Shown here: in pieces, positions 52,741 through 61,343 of the stretch
Position numbering within the stretch: position 1 is the stretch's first letter
How the letters are laid out: each line of letters starts with the position of its first letter
Origin: Bacteroidales bacterium
GTDB lineage: Bacteria; Bacteroidota; Bacteroidia; Bacteroidales; UBA10428
DNA: 61,343 bases
Direction of reading: 5' to 3'
Assembly: GCA_016926235.1 (NCBI GenBank)
Contig: JAFGOZ010000664.1
Span: 1 to 61,343, forward strand
Program-made: the position numbers and the translations under genes
The notes under the pieces: model-generated
Seen by the model: the letters and a program-made list of their open reading frames with translations, nothing else
Told to the model about the DNA's origin: nothing
Databases searched by the model: none

Positions 52741-54573
52741 CTATTGTTTAATAATTTTACCCGAATATTTATGATCATTTTTTGTTATTGTTACAAAGTA
52801 CATTCCCGAATGTAATGCCGAACAATCGATTAAAGTCGCATTCTTTTTAATTTCCTGTACGATTACTTTTTCTCCTGTGATAGAATATATTGATGCATGC
52901 ATATCAATATGTTCAGCAGAAATAGTAATTTTTAGAAAATCTTTTACGGGAGAAGGATACAGGTGTATTTTACCAGTAGTTAAACTTTCTATACCAGCAC
53001 TTTCCACAAAATCAATAACATAGATATTTTGGGTTGTGCCATTTTGAGCAATTACCTCCACGAAAGCTGTATCATAAGGAGAATCAGCTTGAATTATATT
53101 TACTGTTGCCCCTGCATGATTTTTTATAGCAGTAACATTTGGAATTGCAGTGACATCTGAGAACATATTATATATATAGTTTAATGTATGTCTGTCAAAT
53201 CCTGGTATTGTTGAGCCATCTACTAAAAGGTCGATTAATGTTGCATCGCTGCTTGGATTGGCAATATTAAAACTTACCTGGTAAGTGCTAAAATTTGTCA
53301 TATCTTCGGATGTAACATATATAAAGGTTGTATCTGACAGGGTTTTAGCAGTATCAATAATGGTAGTGGAATTAATATTGGTAAGTGTAAAGCTTACATC
53401 CGGTACTTCGGTTGTTCCATAGGGTAATGTTACTGAATAGGCAAATACATAAGAATTAAAACCACTTACGGTCTGATTATTTATTTTTAGATCATCCAGT
53501 GTGGCATTAGTGGAGATTGGAGCAGTTGGGAACACAATAAAATATTGATTGGTAGATGAACTGTCTGATGAAAAAACGGTAATAAAGGTAGTATCATTTA
53601 CTACAGGAGCAGGATCAATATAATAAGTAGCAGCAGTATCCTGGGTAGTACATGTCACAGTTGGTACAACAGTTTCACCATAGGGGAGGATGTAATTGTA
53701 TGTTTTAACATCTGGGTTAAACCCTGTAATAGTAACTCCATCAACCAGCAAATCTGATAATTTTAGGTTTGGAGGAGTGGGCTCTACAATTATAGGAAGA
53801 CCCAAAATCCATTTTGTTGAATTTACAAGTACATCATAAAAAGCCTGGGTGGCATACTGGTAATAGTCGTAATGGTCTGCTATTACTACCATTCTGTTCT
53901 CAAGTGTAGCACCGGCTTCACCTTCAATTGCCCATAACCAGGCATTGTTGGTATAACCTGAGTCATACATTTGTTTGGCATAGGCAGTATTGGTCGCATT
54001 CTGGGCTACATCATCAAATGGGCCTCCGGCCAGAGTTTCAAGAAATGCACAATGTACTTTCACAAAATCAACTGAACCATCATTTACACTGTTAGTCCAT
54101 ATCACCTCTTCTCCTTCATTGGCTATTCCCGTAAAGATTTCGTGAGCGGGGCTTCTTACGACAAATGATTGGCAACTATCAGTATATTGAGATGCAATAT
54201 TATAGTTGTCAACATTGAACCAGGTTGGTCTTTGAGGCGCATAAGGTTCGAGGCACAAACAAGGAATTGGAAAACCAGCTGTGCCAAAATTTTCGGTTCG
54301 GCTTGAACTTACGGTTTCCATGATTATAAACAGGTCGTAACCGTCATATCCCGCCGCAGTTGCCCATTCCGGACCATCCCTAAATGCATCCTGATCTAAT
54401 ATACTATCAATAACCAGTCCATCGATTTTTGCGACCAAGCTATCCAAAATTTGATGTTCATAAGGATTTGGATATGAATTACTTTCTAAAACCAATGCAT
54501 TATAAGGTTGCGCGGAACCTAAACAGAACGCTATTGCACAAAATAATACTGTTAATTGTTTTTTCTTTTTCAT
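52741..54573 (-). CDS. T9SS-secreted protein with cadherin-like repeats, paralogue A
   Basis: A 610-residue exported protein, paralogous to the next gene. It has a signal peptide (1-22) and an N-terminal alpha/beta domain of about 240 residues (YNALVLESNSYPNPYEHQIL, GYDLFIIMETVSS, CLCLEPYAPQRPTW, NNAWLWAIEGEAGATLENR) whose alternating strands recall a ThuA- or amidotransferase-like fold, but no catalytic motif is certain. Three repeats of cadherin-like beta-sandwich type follow, each opening with a form of DATLIDLLVDGSTIPGF (about 268-530), then a T9SS sorting domain (about 535-610, IHLYPSPVKDFLKI). Role unknown; display on the cell surface or release is well supported. Confidence 0.7.
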   Translation of the reverse strand: MKKKKQLTVLFCAIAFCLGSAQPYNALVLESNSYPNPYEHQILDSLVAKIDGLVIDSILDQDAFRDGPEWATAAGYDGYDLFIIMETVSSSRTENFGTAGFPIPCLCLEPYAPQRPTWFNVDNYNIASQYTDSCQSFVVRSPAHEIFTGIANEGEEVIWTNSVNDGSVDFVKVHCAFLETLAGGPFDDVAQNATNTAYAKQMYDSGYTNNAWLWAIEGEAGATLENRMVVIADHYDYYQYATQAFYDVLVNSTKWILGLPIIVEPTPPNLKLSDLLVDGVTITGFNPDVKTYNYILPYGETVVPTVTCTTQDTAATYYIDPAPVVNDTTFITVFSSDSSSTNQYFIVFPTAPISTNATLDDLKINNQTVSGFNSYVFAYSVTLPYGTTEVPDVSFTLTNINSTTIIDTAKTLSDTTFIYVTSEDMTNFSTYQVSFNIANPSSDATLIDLLVDGSTIPGFDRHTLNYIYNMFSDVTAIPNVTAIKNHAGATVNIIQADSPYDTAFVEVIAQNGTTQNIYVIDFVESAGIESLTTGKIHLYPSPVKDFLKITISAEHIDMHASIYSITGEKVIVQEIKKNATLIDCSALHSGMYFVTITKNDHKYSGKIIKQ

Positions 54574-54717
54574 AGTATGTGGATTTAAAATATCTTTTTT
54601 ATTACTTCGAACGATTTATATAATGACAAATTTATTTATAAATTATTATTGTGCCAACAATTTAATATCATTACTTTAATATTGATACCATGGATAGGAG
54701 GGATACTATATCAATAA

Positions 54718-54748
54718 AAAACTCCCGGCACATCGTGAAGGGAGTTTT
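54718..54748 (-). terminator. Intrinsic terminator after paralogue B
   Basis: On the minus strand AAAACTCCC and GGGAGTTTT pair around 13 bases, followed by TTATTG. It lies 20 bp beyond the stop of the gene at 54769, which suggests the two paralogues are transcribed separately. Confidence 0.7.
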
Positions 54749-54768
54749 AAATTAGTGTGTTATTCAGA

Positions 54769-56610
54769 TTATTCTTTTATAAACTTTCCTGTATATTTAA
54801 GCTTATCGTTTTCTATTTTAATAAAGTATATACCTGAAGAAAGGGCAGAGCAGTCAATTAGATTGCTACTTCTGTTAATGTTTTGACCGAGTATCTTTTC
54901 TCCGGTAATTGAAAAAACTGAAGCATTTGCAGTTTCACATTCAGAGGGCAAATTAATATTTAGGACATTATTCACTATGGTTGGATATATTTGTAAAGAA
55001 CCCGAATTGGATTTAATAATATCCGTTGATTCGTCTAAAAAGTTTATATAATAAGTTTTATCTGTAGTTTTATCTTCTGCGGTAACCTCAACATAAGCAG
55101 TACCCAGCACAACTGGTGACTGGATTATATTTACCGATGCCCCCGGGTGATTTTTAGTTGCTGAAACCTTTTGTATTTCTATAGTTCCTGTTGGCACATA
55201 ATAAACATAGCTATACTTTTTGCGGCTAAAATCCGATAGTGTTTCATTTTCAACCTGTAAATCTTTTAATGTAGCATCATTGCTAGCTTCAGCAACTTCA
55301 AAAAGTATTTTATATGTATTTGTACTTTGTAAATCTTCAGATGTAACGGTTATTAATGTTGAATCTTCTATTGTTTTTGCAGTATCCATAAAGGCATGGG
55401 CGCTTTCATTTGTTAATGTAAAAGTAATATCAGGCACATCATTATTTTCAGTACCGTATGGCATTACTGCAGTATAGTTGAAAATATTTGGATCGAATCC
55501 GGAAATGGTTTTATTATCTACTTTAATATCATCAAGGGTAGCAACTGTGGAAATTGATGCCATATTAAAGATCACATAGTAAAGATCAGTGGATGTACTA
55601 TCAGGTGAAAAAACTGTAATAATAGTTGTATCATTTATTTGTGAACCTTCGTTAATATTATATGTAGCCAATGGATCCTGGGTTGCACAAGTAACAGTTG
55701 GTATAGTTGATGAACCATAAGGTAAAATGTATGTGTATGTTTTAATATAGGGATTAAAACCTTCTATGGTAACACCATTAACAAGTAAGTCGGAAAGTTT
55801 CAGGTTTGGACCCGGAGGTGTGCCGATAGGTATATGCAAAAGCCACTTTGCCGAATTACATATAACATCGTAAAAGGCTTCTGTAGCATACTGGTCAAAG
55901 GCATAATGGTTAGAAATTACAACCATCCTGTTTTCAAGAGTCGCTCCGGCTTCCCCTTCTATTGCCCACAACCAGGCATTGTTAGTGTAACCGGAATCGT
56001 ATAATTGTTTTGCGTAGGCAACATTGGTTGCATTTGATGCTACATCATCATAATAGCCCCCGGCAAGTTCATTCAGAAAAGCAACATGCACCTGCCCGCC
56101 ATATTGTTGTCCATCATTGAAATCAGTTGTCCAGATTACTTCTTCGCCTTCTGCTGCAATGCCTGTCATTATTTCGTGCGCAGGGGCTCTTACCACAAAT
56201 TTTTGGCATGAATCATTGCTCGATGCCACCAAATTAAAATTGGGGGCGGAAAACCATGTTGTTCTTTGCGGGGCATATGGTTCGAGTGATAAACAGGGTA
56301 GTGGGAAACCAGCAGTTCCAAAGTTTTCGCATCTGGCAGAACTAATTGATTCCATAATGATAAACAGGTCATAATCTTGATACCCTACTTCTGTTTGAAA
56401 TACAGGATCATCCCTGAAAGTGTCTTGAGGAATAATACTGTCAATTATAAGGCCATCAACATTTGCAACAAGACTATCTAACATATACCCTTCATAAGGG
56501 TTGGCAAAAATATCCGTATTCATTAATACTAAAGCCCTATAAGGTTGAGCTGAAACATAAAAAAAAGATGCAGCTACTGCAAATAAGACTATTTGAATTT
56601 TCTTTTTCAT
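54769..56610 (-). CDS. T9SS-secreted protein with cadherin-like repeats, paralogue B
   Basis: A 613-residue exported protein with the same layout as its neighbour: signal peptide (1-21), N-terminal alpha/beta domain with DYDLFIIMESISSARCENFG and CLSLEPYAPQRTTWF, three cadherin-like beta-sandwich repeats (for example NLKLSDLLVNGVTIEGFNP, DATLKDLQVENETL) and a T9SS sorting domain (IYPTIVNNVLNI to the end). The two proteins share long identical stretches in the N-terminal domain (NNAWLWAIEGEAGATLENR in both), so they come from a tandem duplication. The repeats have diverged more than the N-terminal domain, which suggests the latter carries the function. Own terminator at 54718-54748. Confidence 0.7.
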   Translation of the reverse strand: MKKKIQIVLFAVAASFFYVSAQPYRALVLMNTDIFANPYEGYMLDSLVANVDGLIIDSIIPQDTFRDDPVFQTEVGYQDYDLFIIMESISSARCENFGTAGFPLPCLSLEPYAPQRTTWFSAPNFNLVASSNDSCQKFVVRAPAHEIMTGIAAEGEEVIWTTDFNDGQQYGGQVHVAFLNELAGGYYDDVASNATNVAYAKQLYDSGYTNNAWLWAIEGEAGATLENRMVVISNHYAFDQYATEAFYDVICNSAKWLLHIPIGTPPGPNLKLSDLLVNGVTIEGFNPYIKTYTYILPYGSSTIPTVTCATQDPLATYNINEGSQINDTTIITVFSPDSTSTDLYYVIFNMASISTVATLDDIKVDNKTISGFDPNIFNYTAVMPYGTENNDVPDITFTLTNESAHAFMDTAKTIEDSTLITVTSEDLQSTNTYKILFEVAEASNDATLKDLQVENETLSDFSRKKYSYVYYVPTGTIEIQKVSATKNHPGASVNIIQSPVVLGTAYVEVTAEDKTTDKTYYINFLDESTDIIKSNSGSLQIYPTIVNNVLNINLPSECETANASVFSITGEKILGQNINRSSNLIDCSALSSGIYFIKIENDKLKYTGKFIKE

Positions 56611-56874
56611 AGTTGTAGTTTTTGGTGTAGTTAATTAATACTCCCTTCCAACTAACTTGTTGGTTGTATTTTGGTTTGGTAAAAATTTTGCGCAAATTTA
56701 TACATTATTATATGTTTTCCAAAAAAAGGATTAAAGACTTATATTCAATATGAGTGATAGATTTTTGTAATAATAATATCCCCTATGTTATGCGTAAGAT
56801 TTTTTAAACTCAGATAAAGTACAAGATTTGGAATTATCTACAGGAATAATGAATACTTATTTTTAGCGTACTAT

Positions 56875-57327
56875 CTATTTCGGTAAACCCCCAAACAGAC
56901 CTTTGATAAAACGGTGGAATTTATGAAATCCTGTGACGGGTTCAGCAAACATAAGAATACATTGATTGCTGATAAGATTTATACTATTATTTTCCATAAA
57001 CTTTTCAGTTTCTTTTGTATGGGATTTTTGTTGAATCCATATGTTCTTAATCCCCTTTGCAATGGCTTCTTCTATCAAAGCATCCGTTTGAGCGCTATTT
57101 GTAAGTATCAGTATACTCTCTGCTTCTTCCGGTAGATTTGACATTCCCCTGTAACACTTTTCCCCGTTTATTTCATCCGTGTTTGGATTCACTGGATAAC
57201 ATTTATATCCGCGCTTTTTTAATTCACAATATACTATATTCCCGAATTTTTTTTGGTCTCTGGATACACCGGCAATAGCAATGTTTTTTTTAGATACAAA
57301 TTCCTGGATGGAGGTTTTTGTTGTCAT
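56875..57327 (-). CDS. CoA-binding domain protein (YccU-like)
   Basis: A 150-residue Rossmann-fold protein of the CoA_binding_2 family. IAIAGVSRDQKKFGNIVYCE (16-35) holds the nucleotide-binding turn, GYKCYPVNPNTDEINGEKCY (40-59) is the second family block, and ILILTNSAQTDALIEEAIAK and KNIWIQQKSHTKE follow. The family binds CoA or a similar nucleotide, and its biochemical role is not established. It is the last gene of a three-gene run after siaB and siaC, with only 8 bp between siaC and this start, so it may be linked to that signalling pair. Cytoplasmic. Confidence 0.82.
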   Translation of the reverse strand: MTTKTSIQEFVSKKNIAIAGVSRDQKKFGNIVYCELKKRGYKCYPVNPNTDEINGEKCYRGMSNLPEEAESILILTNSAQTDALIEEAIAKGIKNIWIQQKSHTKETEKFMENNSINLISNQCILMFAEPVTGFHKFHRFIKGLFGGLPK

Positions 57328-57335
57328 CAGAAATA

Positions 57336-57743
57336 TTATGATGGGAGTGGTAAAAAATTAAATCTCATATCAACAGCATCAGCAAGGTCTTCACCATCTT
57401 CACGCATCTGATCATCTCCTTCATCATAGAAGAAATCTATGTTAACAGGGAAGCCTTTAAGATATATCCGCTGAAAGACCTCGAGTATTTGAAGTAACGA
57501 TTTGGAGGATGCCGAATTGAAATATGATAATTTTACTATAAAACGTATATCGTTAATGTTATATTTTGCATCACTATGGCTCAGTATTTCATCATCGTAA
57601 TTGATGAGCCATTTTAGAATTGGATTATAAAATCCCATGACATCTTCAGGCCTTGAAACACCTTCTAGCTCAAAAATATGTTTTTCAGGATCCATCATTA
57701 CTCTCGGAGTAAACTCCGATTCGGCTATATGCAATGCTTCCAT
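57336..57743 (-). CDS. siaC: SiaC-family regulatory phosphoprotein (DUF1987)
   Basis: A 135-residue protein matching DUF1987/SiaC: IAESEFTPRVMMDPEKHIFE (6-25) with the family TP motif, GVSRPEDVMGFYNPILKWL (28-46), and KLSYFNSASSKSLLQILEVF (71-90), which contains the Ser/Thr that is phosphorylated in the family. In Pseudomonas, SiaC is phosphorylated by SiaB and dephosphorylated by SiaA, and the unphosphorylated form activates the diguanylate cyclase SiaD. Here siaB lies 10 bp upstream. No SiaA or SiaD is in the window, so the output is unknown. Confidence 0.88.
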   Translation of the reverse strand: MEALHIAESEFTPRVMMDPEKHIFELEGVSRPEDVMGFYNPILKWLINYDDEILSHSDAKYNINDIRFIVKLSYFNSASSKSLLQILEVFQRIYLKGFPVNIDFFYDEGDDQMREDGEDLADAVDMRFNFLPLPS

Positions 57744-57753
57744 TTTGCTACTT

Positions 57754-58287
57754 TTATTCTTTGTTCCGGTAAATAGTTATTTGAAGCGTATAATTAGAGA
57801 ATTTATTGTCAATTTTTTCGAAATTATAAGCTATTTGCTGGTTTGCAATTTTGGCCATTTCAATAAAACCTAGTCCGGCTCCTCCTTTATTTGAGAATTG
57901 GCCGTTTGTTATGGTTTCACGATAATATTTTTTCAGTGTATCCCGGTCAATATTTATTACTTTATCAATTTTGTCTTTTATATTTTCGATATGGCTATTC
58001 AAAATAGGATTTGTTGTGGTTATTACGAACATGTTTGCATCATAAACAAGGCTAAAGGTCGGTTGATATTTGGGGAAAAGGTATTTTTCGTTTTCAAAAT
58101 GATCGTTGTATTTAAAAATATTTTCAAGGGATTCGATCATTATGGTAAGGATTTTTTTGTAAATGGTAATCTTAACATCCATTTGGTCAACCTCTTCCTT
58201 TAGCCTGGTAATAAGGTTGCCAATCACTTCAAAATCGAGATGCCCTTTATGACTAAGTACACTTTCTTTGTTGGTTACGTTATGCAT
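57754..58287 (-). CDS. siaB: SiaB-family protein kinase (GHKL-like, DUF6272)
   Basis: A 177-residue protein kinase of the type that phosphorylates SiaC. It has a GHKL-like ATP site: N-box in IMIESLENIFKYNDH (50-64), YDANMFVITTTNPI (about 83-96) and a G-box GGAGLGFIEMAKIANQ (about 135-150). Standard length for the family. Anti-sigma-factor-like kinases of this class take part in partner switching. The stop is 10 bp before siaC, so the pair is co-transcribed. Cytoplasmic. The downstream output in Bacteroidota is unknown. Confidence 0.85.
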   Translation of the reverse strand: MHNVTNKESVLSHKGHLDFEVIGNLITRLKEEVDQMDVKITIYKKILTIMIESLENIFKYNDHFENEKYLFPKYQPTFSLVYDANMFVITTTNPILNSHIENIKDKIDKVINIDRDTLKKYYRETITNGQFSNKGGAGLGFIEMAKIANQQIAYNFEKIDNKFSNYTLQITIYRNKE

Positions 58288-58424
58288 TTACAAAAAAGTA
58301 TCAAGCTCCGGTAAATTTATTCAATAATTTTATACCAGAAAAATTAATATATGCAATTTAGTGATAATATATTGTTCTTAAAACCTGATTTTAATCCTTT
58401 TATCAAATTCATAAATATTTTTAT

Positions 58425-58898
58425 TTATTCCAATTCTTCTTTCTCTAAAAGATATCCATCATCCTTTAGGAGGCGTTTGCTCATGGATGCATTAACAGCC
58501 AGTTTGTCACAATGTTCATTTTCCTTATTTTCATTATGACCTTTAATCCATATAAATTTAATATTATGCAGATGGTATACATTTAAAAATCTTTTCCACA
58601 AATCAGGATTTTTTTTCTTTTTAAAGTCTTTTTTTTCCCAGTCAAACAACCATCCTTTTTCTACAGCATCTGCAACATACTTTGAGTCGGTATAAATTGT
58701 TACATTACTGTTTTTTTGTTTTAATGCTTCAAGAGCCACGATAACAGCGAGTAATTCCATACGGTTGTTGGTAGTAAGCTCAAAACCTTGTGAAAGCTCT
58801 TTCCTGTGTTGGCCTGATAAAAGCACGGCACCATATCCCCCTGGTCCCGGATTTCCTCTGGCCGCCCCATCTGTATAAATTGTTATATCATGTATCAT
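58425..58898 (-). CDS. rnhA: Ribonuclease HI
   Basis: A 157-residue enzyme that degrades RNA in RNA-DNA hybrids. Active-site residues: Asp in YTDGAARGNPGPGGYGA, Glu in NNRMELLAVIVALEAL, Asp in IYTDSKYVADAVEKG, and the late His/Asp segment KGHNENKENEHCDKLA. I choose the start at 58898 (MIHDITIYTDG), since RNase HI normally begins a few residues before the first active-site strand. The longer frame to 58979 would overlap the peptidase gene by 8 bases and add residues without conservation. Cytoplasmic. Confidence 0.93.
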   Translation of the reverse strand: MIHDITIYTDGAARGNPGPGGYGAVLLSGQHRKELSQGFELTTNNRMELLAVIVALEALKQKNSNVTIYTDSKYVADAVEKGWLFDWEKKDFKKKKNPDLWKRFLNVYHLHNIKFIWIKGHNENKENEHCDKLAVNASMSKRLLKDDGYLLEKEELE

Positions 58899-58971
58899 TC
58901 TTCTCTTAAAGATAACACTTTTAGGGAAAAAATGAAAGAAGGAGAAAATATTTTCATATACTATTACCAAA

Positions 58972-61131
58972 TCACTCAATAATAGTCATTTCATCTATAA
59001 GATGACCAGCTCCTGCAAATTTGTCAATAATAAAAAGAACATAACGTATGTCAACATTAATACATTTTTGTATGCTATTTTCAAATGCAATATCACCACT
59101 CATAGCTTCCCAGTTCCCATCAAAGGCTAAACCAATAAGTTCTCCATTGCCGTTTAGCACAGGACTTCCTGAATTGCCCCCAGTTATGTCATTATTTGTT
59201 GTAAAACATACGGGCATAATGCCATTTAATCCATATCTTCCATAGTCTTTGGTATCATATAATTGCTTTAGTTTAGCAGGAACAATAAATTCCCAATTAT
59301 CAGGGTCCTCTTTTTCTATAACACCTTTTAGAGTAGTTATAAAATCATACGTTACAGCATCACGAGGTGAATAATCTCCTACTGTACCATATGTAAGCCT
59401 AAGTGTTGAGTTAGCATCGGGATAAAATATTTTTTCAGGTTGCATTTCCTGCAGGCCTTTGATAAAGAGTTTTTCTCCATTTGATACCTGGGCATCCAAA
59501 GTATACGATGTCATGTAAAGTTCAACATACTTATAATAGGATGATAATGTGGCTTGAAATGCTATATCTGCATCCAATTGCTTTAATGAAGGTTTCTTTA
59601 AAAAAGCCTCAACTTTATCTTTACTGGTAAGGAATGTTTTAGAGAACATCGTGTTGACATACTTTTCGAAATCTCCATTATAATTATTCTTTATGTCTAT
59701 CATATTTAATGGATGGTTTTCTTCCGGAACATTTTCGTCATATAATTTTAAAAGGGCAAGAGTCACCTTTTTATCTGTTGATTCACTATAATCTTTATAG
59801 AAGTTGTCAATATTTTTTTTAATATCTTCAACCTCTTCACTTATTGCTTCTTTGTTTTTTGGGTCAGTGCTTAATAAATTATACAATTTAAGAAATTCAA
59901 ATCCGTATTCGATTATTTCTGAACCTCCAAACAAAAAGCATTCAATAAGGTATTGGGATGCATGCTGATACGGGGCCCTTGCTTCAATGGCCTCTTTCAT
60001 TGATGGCAGAACTTTTCCATACTCAGCAATTCTTGCAGCATCTTTCTGAACCCAATTAGTGAATTCTGTCTCAAGGTCCTTTTTTTTATCATATATTTTT
60101 AGTTTTTCGAGGCCGGCTTTTTGTCCTATTGAGTATTTCCAGTAATTGCTTGATGAGGAATACTTTGATGAATATTTAATACGAATAACATCATCTGCCA
60201 TCATGTCTTCCATTATTATGTCTTGCTTTATTCCACGAATTTTTATGCGATTGGGATGTTCTATTTCAAGCAGCTCTTTAATTCCGTACGAAGTAAGATA
60301 TCTCTGGGTGCTTCCCGGGAAACCCATTACAAAGGCAAAATCATCTTTTTTATAACCTTTTAGCGATATGGGCAGATGGTGCTTGGGCTTATAGGGTATA
60401 TTTTTTTCAGAATATTCTGCAGGTGTTCCATCTGGGGCACAGTAAATTCTAAACATTGAAAAATCGCCTGTATGACGGGGCCAAACCCAGTTATCCGTAT
60501 CATGTCCAAATTTTCCAATACTTTCGGGAGGTGCCCCAACAAGCCTTACATCTTTAAATGTCTCGGTAACAACTAAATAATAAGTATTTCCACCAAAAAA
60601 GCTTTCAACGGTAGCTTCATAGTGTGTACCTTCAATAGCTTTTTCTTCTATTTCCAAAGAAGTCTCTTCTATTACTGATTCAATATCTTCATCGCTCATT
60701 TCTGAGGTAATTTTACTAAGTATTTGCTCGGTAACATCTTCCATTCGAACTACAAAAGTTGCTGTCTTCCCAGGGTTCGGTAGTTCATCAGTTTTGGTTT
60801 TTGCCCAAAATCCATTTGTTAGATAATCGTGTTCAATAGAGCTATGTTCTTGAATTTCATCATACCCGCAATGATGGTTGGTAATAATTAACCCATCTGC
60901 TGAAATTAACTCTGCAGTGCAGGAACCATAATCAAGGGCAACTATGGCATCCTTCAGTGAGGTTTTATTAATGCTATAAATATCTTCTGCCGTCAGTTTC
61001 AGGCCCATTTCAGTCATTGTGCCCATGTTAAGTTCCTGGATGAGTGGCAGTAGCCACATACCTTCATCTGCTTTAACTTTGGAAAGTATTACCAGGGTTA
61101 TTCCCAGCCAGATGATAATTAATCTTTTCAT
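58972..61131 (-). CDS. S46-family dipeptidyl-peptidase (DPP7-like)
   Basis: A 719-residue exported serine peptidase that removes dipeptides from peptide N-termini in the periplasm. It has a signal peptide (1-21, ending KADEG). The chymotrypsin-like halves hold the catalytic His in ITNHHCGYDEIQEHSS (probably His87) and nucleophile Ser654 in ITGGNSGSPVLNG; GKFGHDTDNWVWPRHTGDF (about 208) carries the Asp. The length fits DPP7/DPP11. The residue 18 positions after the nucleophile is Gly672. In known S46 enzymes Gly here goes with DPP7-like hydrophobic specificity, and Arg with DPP11 Asp/Glu specificity. It probably serves amino-acid nutrition. It ends next to rnhA. Confidence 0.93.
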   Translation of the reverse strand: MKRLIIIWLGITLVILSKVKADEGMWLLPLIQELNMGTMTEMGLKLTAEDIYSINKTSLKDAIVALDYGSCTAELISADGLIITNHHCGYDEIQEHSSIEHDYLTNGFWAKTKTDELPNPGKTATFVVRMEDVTEQILSKITSEMSDEDIESVIEETSLEIEEKAIEGTHYEATVESFFGGNTYYLVVTETFKDVRLVGAPPESIGKFGHDTDNWVWPRHTGDFSMFRIYCAPDGTPAEYSEKNIPYKPKHHLPISLKGYKKDDFAFVMGFPGSTQRYLTSYGIKELLEIEHPNRIKIRGIKQDIIMEDMMADDVIRIKYSSKYSSSSNYWKYSIGQKAGLEKLKIYDKKKDLETEFTNWVQKDAARIAEYGKVLPSMKEAIEARAPYQHASQYLIECFLFGGSEIIEYGFEFLKLYNLLSTDPKNKEAISEEVEDIKKNIDNFYKDYSESTDKKVTLALLKLYDENVPEENHPLNMIDIKNNYNGDFEKYVNTMFSKTFLTSKDKVEAFLKKPSLKQLDADIAFQATLSSYYKYVELYMTSYTLDAQVSNGEKLFIKGLQEMQPEKIFYPDANSTLRLTYGTVGDYSPRDAVTYDFITTLKGVIEKEDPDNWEFIVPAKLKQLYDTKDYGRYGLNGIMPVCFTTNNDITGGNSGSPVLNGNGELIGLAFDGNWEAMSGDIAFENSIQKCINVDIRYVLFIIDKFAGAGHLIDEMTIIE

Positions 61132-61257
61132 AAGTAGTTAGTTATTGGATATTATTCAATTTAAAATTGCGGAATTCATTAAAATATTAAAAATAGTAAA
61201 AATCAATAATAGTTAAAAGCCAAAGTTAAAATCTCTTCAATTACATTAATTTTGCGT

Positions 61258-61343
61258 AATGAAACATCCATGATAAATCTTTTAACACACACGAGCATGA
61301 TTATAAACGACAATCATCCGCTCAGGTAAAAGCTTCGTGGATG
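61258..61343 (-). repeat. Terminal quasi-palindromic repeat, right copy
   Basis: Exact inverted copy of 2-87, ending on the last base of the window. The 126 bases between the peptidase start and this repeat are AT-rich and contain nothing else recognised. Confidence 0.85.

Noticed and set aside
2..61343. Hairpin telomeres of a linear replicon
   Set aside because: Inverted terminal palindromes fit superficially, but the content is ordinary chromosomal metabolism with no replication or telomere-resolvase gene; an assembly break at a dispersed repeat is simpler.

Overview
This window looks like an AT-rich chromosomal segment of a Bacteroidota bacterium, probably near Bacteroidales/Marinilabiliales. 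The reasons are a SusC/SusD pair, a hybrid two-component regulator, five proteins ending in type IX secretion (T9SS) sorting domains, a Nudix-type arabinose regulator, an S46 dipeptidyl-peptidase, promoter-like TAnnTTTG boxes and almost no Shine-Dalgarno sequences. No rRNA, tRNA, CRISPR array or phage module was seen. The first and last 86 bases are exact inverted copies of one quasi-palindromic repeat, so the window probably ends where an assembly graph met a dispersed repeat.

Layout. (1) 1-6.1 kb is repeat-rich: a GTCCC-palindrome repeat carrying a 230-bp MITE-like insertion, a T9SS-secreted GH5-like glycoside hydrolase, a REP-associated tyrosine transposase (RAYT) between two identical 33-bp palindromes, a seven-unit 41-bp tandem array, and a HigA-like antitoxin whose HigB toxin survives only as a C-terminal remnant cut off at another palindrome. 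(2) 6.1-15.4 kb is a surface/toxin module on the minus strand: a VGIGT-repeat adhesin-like protein, a 2151-residue SpvB/FG-GAP/RHS protein with an unrecognised C-terminal tip, a 1-nt-overlapping small membrane-anchored protein (candidate immunity) and a small T9SS protein. (3) 16.1-36.4 kb is a polysaccharide utilisation locus that fits beta-mannan. One arm (minus strand) holds GH26 mannanase, SusC, SusD and a CBM9-like T9SS protein. A hybrid two-component sensor follows, and a second arm (plus strand) holds a GH36/Sip1-like protein, two GH5 enzymes, a mannobiose-type 2-epimerase and a GH130 phosphorylase. (4) 36.4-38.3 kb is a coupled beta-propeller / outer-membrane barrel pair. (5) 38.5-46.5 kb is an L-arabinose locus (symporter, Nudix regulator AraR, araA, araD, araB, aldose epimerase) with two matching AAGTGT-N7-ACAC operators and an internal hairpin between araA and araD. 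(6) 46.6-61.1 kb is mixed: TPR protein, SerA, radical-SAM protein, stand-alone DUF262 protein, two tandem T9SS paralogues, a SiaB/SiaC/CoA-binding operon, RNase HI and an S46 dipeptidyl-peptidase.

Working together: mannan would be cut at the surface (GH26), imported by SusCD, trimmed in the periplasm by the exported GH5 enzymes, and processed in the cytoplasm by epimerisation of mannobiose to mannosyl-glucose and phosphorolysis by GH130. The sensor between the two arms is the likely switch. Arabinose would enter by the symporter and pass through AraA, AraB and AraD to xylulose-5-phosphate under AraR control. All functions are inferred from sequence motifs read by eye; no database search was possible.
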